Assembly (NCBI RefSeq): GCF_000308295.2
Contig: NZ_HG326655.1
Span: 43,246 to 107,245, forward strand
Source of the DNA: Afipia birgiae 34632
GTDB lineage: Bacteria; Pseudomonadota; Alphaproteobacteria; Rhizobiales; Xanthobacteraceae
Reading direction: 5' to 3'
Length of the DNA stretch: 64,000 nt
Shown one piece after another: positions 50,885 to 59,438 of the stretch. Each line of letters begins with the position of its first letter. Position 1 is the stretch's first letter. The position numbers were made by a program, and so were the translations under genes. Under the pieces are notes generated by a model that worked only from the letters and a program-made list of their open reading frames with translations, was not told the DNA's origin and did not search any database.

Positions 50885-52952
50885 TCAGAGGCTTCGAAAG
50901 ATCGTGTCGATCTCACCATAGTTCAGGGGTCTGAACAGCGATTGTCTCAGCTCCGTATTTGCGTTGATGTTGACAACGCTGAGCATGGGGTATGCGCCAT
51001 ACCAGACGATCGTCTCGACCTGGCTCTGACGCACATAGGCCTTGAAAGGCTGTTCGGCCTGCGCGCCCTTCCAGAACAGGAATTTCGACGCGGGAAAGCC
51101 GTACGATTTGCCCCCGGCTGTGACGAATGTATTCGACCAGATGGCGTTCAGACCCTTCACTGCCGCCAGATCGATGAATTCGTTGAGATAGCTTTCCCAG
51201 GCACCGCCATAGTTATCGAGAAACAGGAGCCGCTTGCCGCCGTCGATCATCACCCAGCGGGCCGACAGGATCGTCGGTATCCCGCCAAGCTCACCGCGGT
51301 TGAACCAGAAGCGGGACAGCAGGTTGATAACAAACAGTGCAATGCGCAGCAGCCAGCACCGGATGAAGCCCGGCTTCACGGACGTTATGCTCGCGAGATG
51401 ATTTTGATACCTGTTGATCCCACCTTCTTCACGCGCGTACTTTCGGGCGTTCTCCCGAGCCCGTGCGATGAGTTCGGCGGGCTCCGAAAGATTTCGCGTG
51501 TCCCTGATCTCCAGCGTTCGTATGATCCCAAAAAGGATGAGCCCGAGGGCATAAAAGGTCAGAATGCCAATGAGTTCCGTATGTCACAATTACGAAGACA
51601 GCAAATACGGCTGAGCGCGCAATCGCCTCGATCTGGCTGCTGACGGTAAACGGCATATGACGCACGATGAGCAGAACGCCGATGGCTGCCACAACGACCA
51701 TTGCGAACCTGTCGATGTCCAGCAACAACCGGCGCACATTCTCGCGAACGGTATCGTACGGCCGAAGCTGGACAGCAAGCTTCAGTGACGTTGCCCAATA
51801 ATTCAGGACCACCAGGCAAAGGCAGACCAGGATCAGACGCCAGATGGTCGAAGCGGCCATTGCCAGTGAAGCGCCAATGCCCGGTTGATTTGCCTCAACT
51901 CCTGCCGAGCGAGCCGCGGTCATTCCTGAAATGACCGCCAGCGCAACGGAGCCGATAAGAAACACAATCAGCACATACCTGACGATGACTGCGATCTGCA
52001 GCGGGAACCGATTGATAAAGAGCTGATCGTGAGGATTCTTCGTCCAGCCGGTCAGGAAGAGTTCAAAGATACGAACGATCAACCACACACCAGTCAATGC
52101 AATCAGAATATGGAGGATCGCAGGCTCAACTGTGATGTGACTTGCAATCCAGGGAAACCAGGAAGCCAGAGAACTGCTGACACCGGCCCCGATGCGGCTG
52201 ACATGCGCGAATGCCCCAACAATATGACCGTGTAGATTGAGCGGCCCCGAACCGAACAGTGTATTAACAAGCGCACCTACGGCTATGCCGGTACCGCAGA
52301 CCACGACGAATGCCGCGATAGCGGCAGCGGCGACAATCGCCGAACGCTGCCGTACCTCCCAGGGAATCGGCGCGACCTGCTCGGCCCAGCGGCTGTCGTC
52401 CTGGCCGCGGACAGCATGCCGCCGCACCTCGTCCAAGAATCCGGCTGATCGCGCGGGAATGGCGTCGCCTGGCTGCCATCGATTTGAAAGAAATGTCAGG
52501 ATCTCGTCACGGACAAGATTTTCACCACGGATTTGCGCAACGGAACGGCCGGGACTACCGCAGAAAAATGTGTTCGCGCCGACGTCATGGCGGACCAGGT
52601 ACTCTTTGACCAGTTGAGGAGCGGCGCGGCCGGAAAACGGATAGTCTGCGCAATGCCGATAGACCTCATGCATGCCCTCTGATGCAACATCCAGCAGTTC
52701 GCCGAGAAAATCCTCTCGGGGCCCGTCGAATGTCGCCTCGAATACGAGACTTGGGGTAAACTCTCCGTCCGCATCGAGGATGACAAAGCTGCAGAAATGC
52801 AGGCTTGCGATCTTGTCGAACCGGAACAGGGGGCGGCATTCAATCAAGTCGCCTACCGGACGCGGTTCGGCGTTGTCGCGCAGATATTGCCGGCATGCGT
52901 CAACTCGGCCGGGATCGAGCGGCGTGATAATCGTCGTGTAGTTCGGGTTCAC
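50885..52952 (-). pseudogene. Multi-spanning membrane protein with duplicated flanking domain; frameshift near 51581
   Basis: The gene begins GTG at 52952 (overlapping the P450 stop, GTGA) and reads 507 codons to 51429, but the last 50 or so are in a wrong frame. At about 51581 the natural protein leaves this frame (VFVIVTYG) and continues in another as TELIGILTFYALGLILFGII and on to 50885. The combined product is about 688 residues. The N-terminal soluble domain (40-160) and C-terminal soluble domain (after about 560) are similar to each other; between them are five or more membrane helices. Whether the frameshift is real or a base error is open. The family is not recognised. It lies between the P450 and DyP genes. 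Confidence 0.7.
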
Positions 52953-54433
52953 CGTTCCTGAGCCCCAACGGTTTGCTTATTGAACGTGAGCACAAGTGAA
53001 TAAGGCGCCGGTCCCTGATAGCGGATGCGACCATCGGCTCCGGGTGCACGCGCCAAACCAGGCAGACGCAGCAACGCCCGCACCATTTCCAAGAGGGCGC
53101 TCTCGGCAACGTATCTTCCGAAGCAGCGGCGCTCTCCATCGCCAAAATGAATGTAGTTCTTCAGCGGTCGCTGCGAATCGAAGCGCCACGGCTGTGGAAA
53201 TACTTCCGGGTCAAACATGGCAGCCAACGGTGCGGCCAAAATCCGCGCGCCCGAAGGCATTACGCGAACGCGCCTGGTGCCGTTCGCGATGATTGTTTCG
53301 CGCGGACAGTCGCGAACGAGCAGAGGAAGCATCGGCCTGAACCGAAGGGCCTCATAGATGTAATGTGACAGCGCATCACGCGATCTCGCCACACGCTCCG
53401 CGGCAGACCGCCGCTCGATGTCCGACGCTCCGCCGGGGAGATTTTTCTCATATGCTTCCGCATGATCGAGAGCTGCCGCCAACAGCTGCGCTTCTTTCAA
53501 GGCATCCGGGCGCGCCACGAGTTGGTCGACCGTCTGCGCCGTCCCGCGAACAACCGTCGCGAGACCCGTCGCAACCAGACCGGTCAGGTATCGTCGTATC
53601 CAGTCCTCATCAAACCATTTGGGTGTGTTTCCTGCCTGCAGCAACACACTCAACCGCGTCAGCAAACTGTCGGGAAGCAGGGTCTGAGGCGACGCATGGA
53701 TCGCAGATCTTGCAGCTGCGATCTGTTCCAGCAGCTGTTGCGTGAGAGCTACCATATCATCACGCGAGTCGATCCATGGCTTTGAACCGACCGGAGGATT
53801 GACCATGATGATGCCGGCAAGGTTCCGCGTGGCCCGTGCCATGCGACGTTTGTCGTTCTTCAGGGGAGAAACGCCGAAATAGTCACTGGCAATGCGGATG
53901 ACGACCGGCTCCGCAAGCTCGGCAACCATATCGATCCGGCCGTTGGCAGCGGTTATTCGCTCGCGGCATTCTTCAGCGACAACTTTCTTGATAATCTGCT
54001 GATCGATGTCTCGCTTGACGACACTTTGCAGAAGCTCCCGCTCGCGCGCATGTTGCTCGTTCCAGTCGACCGTCATCAGGAACGCGCCCCACGGCATCCC
54101 CGGTTCGATCACCTCGCCGAGCGTAAAATCATCGAAACGCCCGAGGACCTCACGGACATCTTTCATTTTGGTGAGGATCACAAGCTTGCCGAAGATCGCT
54201 ATGGGGCGCGCTGGGCGAAGCAGTGTGAAAACGAGCTTGAGGAACCAGAGATGGCAAAAGATGTAGGAACTAAATCGGTAGCGCACCATTTTTAGGGCCA
54301 GCGAGATCTTGTCCAGAAACCGGGTCAGCGCGCCGCCGTCAGTCGCCCGCCACCCGCGACGCGTGGACGTCGCAGTTGCCGAAGAGCCGCGATGGGGACC
54401 TTCGACTATTGATTCAGGAACGTTCGTGCTCAT
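52949..54433 (-). CDS. Atypical cytochrome P450
   Basis: 494 residues from the ATG at 54433. The heme-binding loop is FGDGERRCFG with C437. The K-helix ExxR is EALR (361-364). The I-helix position reads TGLVATGLATVVRGT (284-298) and lacks the A/GGx(D/E)T acid-alcohol pair of ordinary P450 monooxygenases, so oxygen activation by the classical route is doubtful; peroxide use or a special reaction is possible. A hydrophobic stretch at about 57-80 may touch the membrane. No ferredoxin or reductase is in the operon. First gene of the run; overlaps the membrane-protein gene by four bases. Confidence 0.85.
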   Translation of the reverse strand: MSTNVPESIVEGPHRGSSATATSTRRGWRATDGGALTRFLDKISLALKMVRYRFSSYIFCHLWFLKLVFTLLRPARPIAIFGKLVILTKMKDVREVLGRFDDFTLGEVIEPGMPWGAFLMTVDWNEQHARERELLQSVVKRDIDQQIIKKVVAEECRERITAANGRIDMVAELAEPVVIRIASDYFGVSPLKNDKRRMARATRNLAGIIMVNPPVGSKPWIDSRDDMVALTQQLLEQIAAARSAIHASPQTLLPDSLLTRLSVLLQAGNTPKWFDEDWIRRYLTGLVATGLATVVRGTAQTVDQLVARPDALKEAQLLAAALDHAEAYEKNLPGGASDIERRSAAERVARSRDALSHYIYEALRFRPMLPLLVRDCPRETIIANGTRRVRVMPSGARILAAPLAAMFDPEVFPQPWRFDSQRPLKNYIHFGDGERRCFGRYVAESALLEMVRALLRLPGLARAPGADGRIRYQGPAPYSLVLTFNKQTVGAQER

Positions 54434-54731
54434 GACGACATCCCGCAATTATCGCTGGCAACGTGCGCGCCAAAAACTTGGATCGGCAATGAACTGAGAT
54501 GCACGGCAGATCGCAAGATATCATCTCCACGGACGGGCGGCCAATACTTAGAAATTCATCAGCTGAAAAGCGGACGGCAAGGTTTTCGGTGGGCAAAAAC
54601 GTCAACGAGCGGCTCGCAAATCCGCAATAGCAACAACAGTTTGGGGTCGCGCACCGAGACGTTTGCGACATCGGCCCGGATGGCTCGATTGCCTCTCGTC
54701 CATGAGCATAGATGTCGAGACCGCTATCCAA
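54434..54731. other. Intergenic region between the divergent P450 gene and small membrane gene
   Basis: The whole gap between the two start codons is 54434-54858, 425 bases. The first 298 hold no supportable gene on either strand. A long minus-strand open frame to 54911 runs antisense through the small gene and has no RBS. The Crp site (54732-54747) and the translation start region lie in the remaining part. Confidence 0.5.
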
Positions 54732-54747
54732 TGTGAGCTTGTTCACA
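54732..54747. promoter_or_regulatory. Crp site between the P450 operon and a small membrane protein
   Basis: TGTGA-GCTTGT-TCACA (54732-54747) is a second exact Crp dyad. It is 111 bases upstream of the ATG at 54859 and 298 bases from the P450 start on the other side, so it could control either or both. Confidence 0.8.
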
Positions 54748-54858
54748 CTCCGCGCGGCTTCTGGCCATGAGATCGTGAAATCTTGCGTTCTGTGGATCGG
54801 GCCACAGACAGACATCTTCCTCTGCTGGACACTCATAGCCGCCAAATAGGAGGCTCCT

Positions 54859-55146
54859 ATGAAAAGCCAGATCAGATTCAGCAACCGGAATTCTCGCCAG
54901 TTCTTTCTCATCGTTGGCGCATTCTGCGCCTACGGACTATTGATCGGCAGCCTGATCGTCCTTAGTGCGAGCAATCCACTCGCCAGAGGGGAGACAACAT
55001 TCGACATTGCGACCATTGATTTTCCGGCGTCGAACGCCGAACCAGCTGCAAAGGCAGTTGCACCTCGTACAGCCGCACTTCCCATTCAAGAGCTTCAACG
55101 CAAGGCGAGAGACCTTCCGGTTGAAATCTTTCCTGACCTGAATTGA
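54859..55146 (+). CDS. Small single-span membrane protein, counterpart of the gene at 44898
   Basis: 95 residues. A basic start (SQIRFSNRNSRQ), one helix (about 14-36) and a tail with an Ala/Pro-rich segment. RBS AGGAGG directly before CTCCT-ATG, matching the arrangement at 44898 (AGGAGGCTC). The two proteins share layout rather than evident sequence identity. With the Crp site upstream, it is likely regulated in step with its counterpart. Not a known family. Confidence 0.7.
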   Translation: MKSQIRFSNRNSRQFFLIVGAFCAYGLLIGSLIVLSASNPLARGETTFDIATIDFPASNAEPAAKAVAPRTAALPIQELQRKARDLPVEIFPDLN

Positions 55147-55219
55147 CGCCGCGCCATGACACGGCCATTTGTCGAGTTATGTTGAACGGCGGGTCGTGTT
55201 CGACTGATCAAAGTTGCGA

Positions 55220-55587
55220 TCAGACCTGCCAGAGCGCGCGCATCGTCGGCAGGCCCAGGTCTGCAGGATGAGAAATGTCCTCGTTGTCATCAAGCGGGAT
55301 GTACTGTCCCTGCCAGTATGTCAACGCAGGCTTGCCCGGCGTCACCTGAAGATCGAGCACGCGCCGATCACGATGGCATGGGAATGCCGCTCGACCACGT
55401 GCTCGACCTCGCAGTCGAACGCCGCCAGCGCGCCCGCCAGCAGCGGCACGCCGGACGCAAGGCTGATCCATTCGGAACCGGCGAACCTCTCAGCGCCCTT
55501 CAATCCACCGATACCGGAAAATCGCTCGGCCACGCCCACGTGATCCGAGCTCAGAATGTTGACGCCAAACACACCGTGCTTCTGCAA
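55220..55587 (-). pseudogene. Flavin reductase-family remnant (N-terminally truncated, frameshifted)
   Basis: Two frames together give the C-terminal two thirds of a flavin reductase-like domain (HpaC type). Frame one is VFGVNILSSDHVGVAERFSG through SLASGVPLLAGALAAFDCEV, EHVVERHSHAIVIG. Frame two is VLDLQVTPGKPALTYWQGQY and after. One base is missing near 55361-55366. The N-terminal third is absent; the reading is cut near 55587, where the opposite-strand remnant begins. Stop at 55220-55222. Confidence 0.65.
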
Positions 55588-55589
55588 CA

Positions 55590-56213
55590 GCGGCCACGAC
55601 GACGTTTGACGATTTGCGCCTGCAAGGCACAGAGATCTGGCGCCCGCTGCCGCTGCAAGAACGCGCCAAGCTGCTTCATCATCTGCGACCGTTCTGGGAC
55701 ACCTATCGCTTTCGCATCGCGCCGCAAATCGATGATGTCATCAAACGCAGGATCGCGGAGGGTACGTTTGCGATCCGAGCCGGATCGATCCGCGCGAGCG
55801 CAACGCAGGAAACCGGTATTGCCGTCGATCTGCGTCCACGCCGGAGTCAAACGTGGGAGCGGCAAATCTTTGATACAATCGTCATCGCGACCGGTCCCGC
55901 GCACGGCACCGTGTTCGAAACCAACCCGCTTCTTAGGCAGATCAGCGACAGTGGCCTCGCGCGCTCCGATCCGCTCGGCCTTGGCATTGATGTCGACCTG
56001 CAGGGCCGCGCCAAAGACCGCGATGGGCATGTGTCCGAGGCGCTGTACGTGGCCGGCCCGCTGGCGCGCGGCACCTTCGGCGAACTAATGGGGGCACCGG
56101 ATTTGGCGCGCCACGCCCGAAACATCGCCCAATGCATCAAGAGGCAATTTGAGGCGACCAGTTCAGCGAGCCGCATTGAAAGCGCCGCGCATAATGGCTC
56201 GCCGGGTGGATGA
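55590..56213 (+). pseudogene. FAD/NAD(P)-binding protein remnant (C-terminal part, YdhS-like)
   Basis: An open frame (from about 55563, with TTG at 55614) encodes the C-terminal third of a FAD-NAD(P)-binding protein (PF13454 type): LQERAKLLHHLRPFWDTYRF, FDTIVIATGPAHGT, SDPLGLGIDVDLQGRAKDRD and LYVAGPLARGTFGELMGAPD. The FAD-binding N-terminus is missing. It abuts the flavin reductase remnant head to head, as if one deletion removed both starts. No RBS is visible, so expression is doubtful. Confidence 0.65.
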
Positions 56214-56223
56214 AAACGGGAGC

Positions 56224-56248
56224 TGGTATACGATTGTTATGTATACCA
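56224..56248. promoter_or_regulatory. GntR-type palindrome
   Basis: TGGTATAC (56224-56231) and GTATACCA (56241-56248) are perfect 8-base arms with a 9-base spacer. This is the usual style of a GntR (FadR/HutC) operator. It is 164 bases upstream of the reductase gene at 56412. No GntR gene is in the window. Confidence 0.5.
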
Positions 56249-56267
56249 ACATGCGCTAGACACGAAC

Positions 56268-56286
56268 GCCCCTTCCCCGAAGGGGC
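56268..56286 (+). terminator. Hairpin upstream of the PanE-like gene
   Basis: GCCCCTT (56268-56274) pairs with AAGGGGC (56280-56286), loop CCCCG, then AATTTCCCC. Possible terminator of the decayed upstream gene, or an attenuating leader; the T tract is weak. Confidence 0.4.
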
Positions 56287-56411
56287 AATTTCCCCTGTGA
56301 TGTTAAGGGTCTGGCTTCGCCGTTCCTTTGCCCGGGCAGGATTTCTGCTGTGATGGACATTTCCGGCCCGGCTGGCTGGAGCGTTGGAACATAATTTTTG
56401 GACGAGAGAAC

Positions 56412-57473
56412 ATGGCGCGCAATATTCTGATTCTTGGAGCCTCGTATGGCTCACTGCTGGCAACAAAGCTGCTGATGGCCGGCCACAACGTGACCCTGGT
56501 TTGCCGAACGAAGACTGCAGAACTCATCAACCGCGAGGGTACCGAGGTTCGCATCAAGCTGCGTGATGAGCCGGCGCACCGGTCCATCTTTTCGCGCGAT
56601 CTGCCCGGGAAACTGGATGCGACCTCGCCCGACAAGGTTGATCTGTCCCGCTATGATCTGGTTGCGCTTGCCATGCAGGAGCCGCAATACACCAACCATA
56701 CGATCCGGGTTCTGATGATCAAGATCGCCGAGGCGAAGCTGCCTTGCCTTTCGATCATGAACATGCCGCCCTTGCCCTATCTCAAGCGGATTCAGGGGCT
56801 GGCAGGCATGGATCTCGAAGAGGCCTATACCAATGCGCAGGTCTGGGAGCGGTTCAAGCCGGGACTGGTGACGCTCTGCTCGCCTGATCCTCAGGCCTTC
56901 CGTCCGCCGGAAGAAGCGGCAAATGTGCTTCACGTGGGCCTGCCGACAAACTTCAAGGCCGCGACGTTTGAAGATGAAGCTCACAACAAGCTGCTGCGCG
57001 AACTGGAAGCGGATATCGACGCGGTGAAGCTGGACGGCCAGGACGTTCCCGTGAAGCTCAAGGTGTTCGATTCCTTGTTCGTGCCGCTGGCGAAATGGTC
57101 GATGCTGCTGACCGGAAACTACCGCTGCATCACGCCGAACGATCCTCAGCCGATCCGCGACGCGGTGCACGGCGACCTGAAGCTCTCAAAGTCGATCTAC
57201 ATGCATGTCGATGCAATCGCCCAGCGTCTGGGGGCCGATCCGCAGGATGCGGTGCCTTTCGAGAAGTACGCCAAGGCGGCGGAAAGCCTTCTCAAGCCGT
57301 CGTCAGCGGCCCGCGCGGTGGCCAGTGGAGCGCCCTTCATTGAGCGCGTCGATCTACTGGTGAAGTTGATTTCGCATCAGCTGGGCATGCCCAACGCTGA
57401 AATCGACCGCACGGTCCAGGTGGTCGATCAAAAGCTCAGCGAGAAGATCGTGGCCGGTGGATCCGGCGGCTAG
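56412..57473 (+). CDS. Ketopantoate reductase (ApbA/PanE)-like oxidoreductase
   Basis: 353 residues. N-terminal Rossmann fold: ILILGASYGSLLATKLLMAG (GxxxGxxLA-type) and VTLVCR. The fold is that of ApbA/PanE, but the first glycine motif (GASYGS) and general divergence suggest a different substrate; ketopantoate reductase proper is about 300 residues. The C-terminal domain is helical (VDLLVKLISHQLGMPNAEID). ATG at 56412 after GAGAGAAC; the longer frame from 56328 adds an unlikely stretch. A terminator follows. It may be controlled by the palindrome at 56224-56248. Confidence 0.75.
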   Translation: MARNILILGASYGSLLATKLLMAGHNVTLVCRTKTAELINREGTEVRIKLRDEPAHRSIFSRDLPGKLDATSPDKVDLSRYDLVALAMQEPQYTNHTIRVLMIKIAEAKLPCLSIMNMPPLPYLKRIQGLAGMDLEEAYTNAQVWERFKPGLVTLCSPDPQAFRPPEEAANVLHVGLPTNFKAATFEDEAHNKLLRELEADIDAVKLDGQDVPVKLKVFDSLFVPLAKWSMLLTGNYRCITPNDPQPIRDAVHGDLKLSKSIYMHVDAIAQRLGADPQDAVPFEKYAKAAESLLKPSSAARAVASGAPFIERVDLLVKLISHQLGMPNAEIDRTVQVVDQKLSEKIVAGGSGG

Positions 57474-57505
57474 TGACCCACTCCCCGCGCCACATCTGCC
57501 AAAGA

Positions 57506-57542
57506 AAAACCCTTCCAGATCATTGATCTGGAAGGGTTTTTT
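57506..57542. terminator. Bidirectional terminator between the PanE-like gene and tRNA-fMet
   Basis: AAAACCCTTCCAGAT (57506-57520) pairs with ATCTGGAAGGGTTTT (57526-57540), followed by TT; on the other strand the run of A at 57501-57509 supplies the T tract. It separates a plus-strand gene from a minus-strand tRNA. Confidence 0.9.
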
Positions 57543-57545
57543 GTT

Positions 57546-57622
<77 letters not shown>

Positions 57623-57942
57623 ATAAACCGGTGCACACCTTCAAAGGCAGACGGACGACTGTTCAACGCCAAAGGCGTCGTTCCAACCCGTCCGGAGGCG
57701 AGAGAAGGCTACCAAGGCAAGAGCCCATGGTGCGAGGGGTATGTACCAACGCCGCTCCGCTTTGGAAAGGCCTGCGGACGATCTTTTTCACGATTTTATG
57801 ACGGCAATTGCCGCCGCGATTCCGGACATTTTTGGCCTCCGGGCACGCCCAAGCAGGCTTGCCAATAGAACCGTGAAGGACCAGCCTTGGAACAAGGCAA
57901 ACAAGGTCCGGTGCGAAAAAAGCCGGCCGCGAGGAAACCGCG
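57623..57942. other. 320-base intergenic region upstream of the tRNA and aldehyde dehydrogenase
   Basis: It must hold the divergent promoters of the tRNA gene (minus) and the dehydrogenase gene (plus). I see a short hairpin ACGCC-AAA-GGCGT (57666-57678) but no gene and no clear operator. Confidence 0.4.
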
Positions 57943-59373
57943 ATGAACCAGGCCGTCAGAAATCCCGCCGCAGGCGGCATTGAGGATGTTTTCCGCCGCG
58001 CCGTGGCACTTTCTCGCGCCGCTCCCCCCACCCTCGACGAGCGGCGCGACCGGCTTGCGCGGCTGCGCGCGCTGGTGGTGGAGAATGAAACCCGGTTCGG
58101 CGAAGTGATCTCCGCCGATTTCGGCAACCGTTCCTCCACCGAGACCCTGATCGCCGAAACGCTGTTCCTGCTCGCTGAAATCAAACACGCCACGAAAAAT
58201 CTCAGCCGCTGGATGGCGCCGAAACACGTCGCGACCGAGCTGCAATACTTCCCTGCGAAAAACAAACTGCTGCCCCAGCCGCTGGGTGTGGTCGGCATCA
58301 TCGCGCCGTGGAATTATCCGTTGCAGCTTACGCTTGCCCCTGCAATCGCAGCGATCGCCGCCGGCAACCGCGTGATGATCAAGCCGAGCGAGCTGGTACC
58401 TCAATTTTCCGCACTGCTGCAGAAGCTGATTGCGGACAAATTTGACGACACCGAGCTGATGGTCACCGGCATCGACGGCGATATTTCAGAACGCTTTGCG
58501 GCGCTGCCGTTCGATCATCTGATCTTCACCGGCTCGACCCGCGTCGGACGGCTGGTCGCAGAAGCCGCAGGCCGCAACCTGACGCCGGTCACACTCGAAC
58601 TCGGCGGCAAATCGCCGGCCATCATCGACCGCTCCGCTGATATTGCCGAAGCCGCCGAGCGCATCGTTTACGGCAAGCTGATGAATGCCGGACAAACCTG
58701 CATCGCGCCGGATTACGTCCTGATCGCACGCGACAGCGCGGATGAGTTCGTGGCCAAGGCCAATGACGCGGTCACGCGTATGTTCGGCACCGGCCCGGAT
58801 AACAAGGATTACACATCGATCGTATCCGACAAGCACTATGCCCGGCTGGAAAGCCTGGTGCAGGACGCGACCGCGCGCGGCGCAAGGATCGTGCAGCCAG
58901 CGAAGGCGGACGATCCTGCATGGAAAGCCAAGCGCAAATTCCCCCCGACCTTCGTCAACGGCGCGACCACCGACATGAAGGTGATGCAGGAGGAAATCTT
59001 CGGGCCGATTCTGCCGGTGTTCGCCTGCGACACCACAGATGCAGCCATCGCGCATATCAACACTAACGATCGTCCGCTGGCACTGTACTGGTTCGGCAAG
59101 GATGATGCCGCGCGCGATCAGGTGCTGGCGCGCACCGTCTCCGGCGGCGTCACTGTGAACGATTGCCTGTTTCACTTCGTGCAGGCCAATCAGCCGATGG
59201 GCGGCGTCGGCGCGTCGGGCATCGGTGCCTATCACGGCGAATGGGGTTTCCGAGGCTTGAGCAAGATGAAGCCTGTTTTCTATCGCTCTCCATTCAACCG
59301 GCTGGCCGATCTCTATCCGCCCTACGGCACCAAGATCGCGCGCCTGATCAAGCTGCTGCGCTTCATGTCGTAA
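57943..59373 (+). CDS. Coniferyl-aldehyde dehydrogenase-type aldehyde dehydrogenase
   Basis: 476 residues. The catalytic cysteine is in NAGQTCIAPDYVL and the general-base glutamate in VTLELGGKSPA. The coenzyme region is IAPWNYPLQL and FTGSTRVGRLV. The C-terminus (FRGLSKMKPVFYRSPFNRLA, LYPPYGTKIARLIKL) is the membrane-proximal extension of the coniferyl-aldehyde dehydrogenase/fatty-aldehyde branch. Oxidises aldehydes to acids with NAD(P)+; real substrate unknown. The ATG at 57943 follows GAGGA. A GMC oxidoreductase follows after 65 bases; alcohol-to-aldehyde-to-acid conversion is an attractive pair. Confidence 0.87.
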   Translation: MNQAVRNPAAGGIEDVFRRAVALSRAAPPTLDERRDRLARLRALVVENETRFGEVISADFGNRSSTETLIAETLFLLAEIKHATKNLSRWMAPKHVATELQYFPAKNKLLPQPLGVVGIIAPWNYPLQLTLAPAIAAIAAGNRVMIKPSELVPQFSALLQKLIADKFDDTELMVTGIDGDISERFAALPFDHLIFTGSTRVGRLVAEAAGRNLTPVTLELGGKSPAIIDRSADIAEAAERIVYGKLMNAGQTCIAPDYVLIARDSADEFVAKANDAVTRMFGTGPDNKDYTSIVSDKHYARLESLVQDATARGARIVQPAKADDPAWKAKRKFPPTFVNGATTDMKVMQEEIFGPILPVFACDTTDAAIAHINTNDRPLALYWFGKDDAARDQVLARTVSGGVTVNDCLFHFVQANQPMGGVGASGIGAYHGEWGFRGLSKMKPVFYRSPFNRLADLYPPYGTKIARLIKLLRFMS

Positions 59374-59438
59374 ATTTTTCGAGGATCAAGACGACCGGCA
59401 CCAAAGCCGGCGCAACAATGCTGTCTGGGGGAATGTCG

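Noticed and set aside
54414..54911. 165-codon minus-strand frame upstream of the P450 gene
   Set aside because: Overlaps the Crp site and the small membrane gene antisense, no RBS, Cys/Ser-rich unlikely protein.
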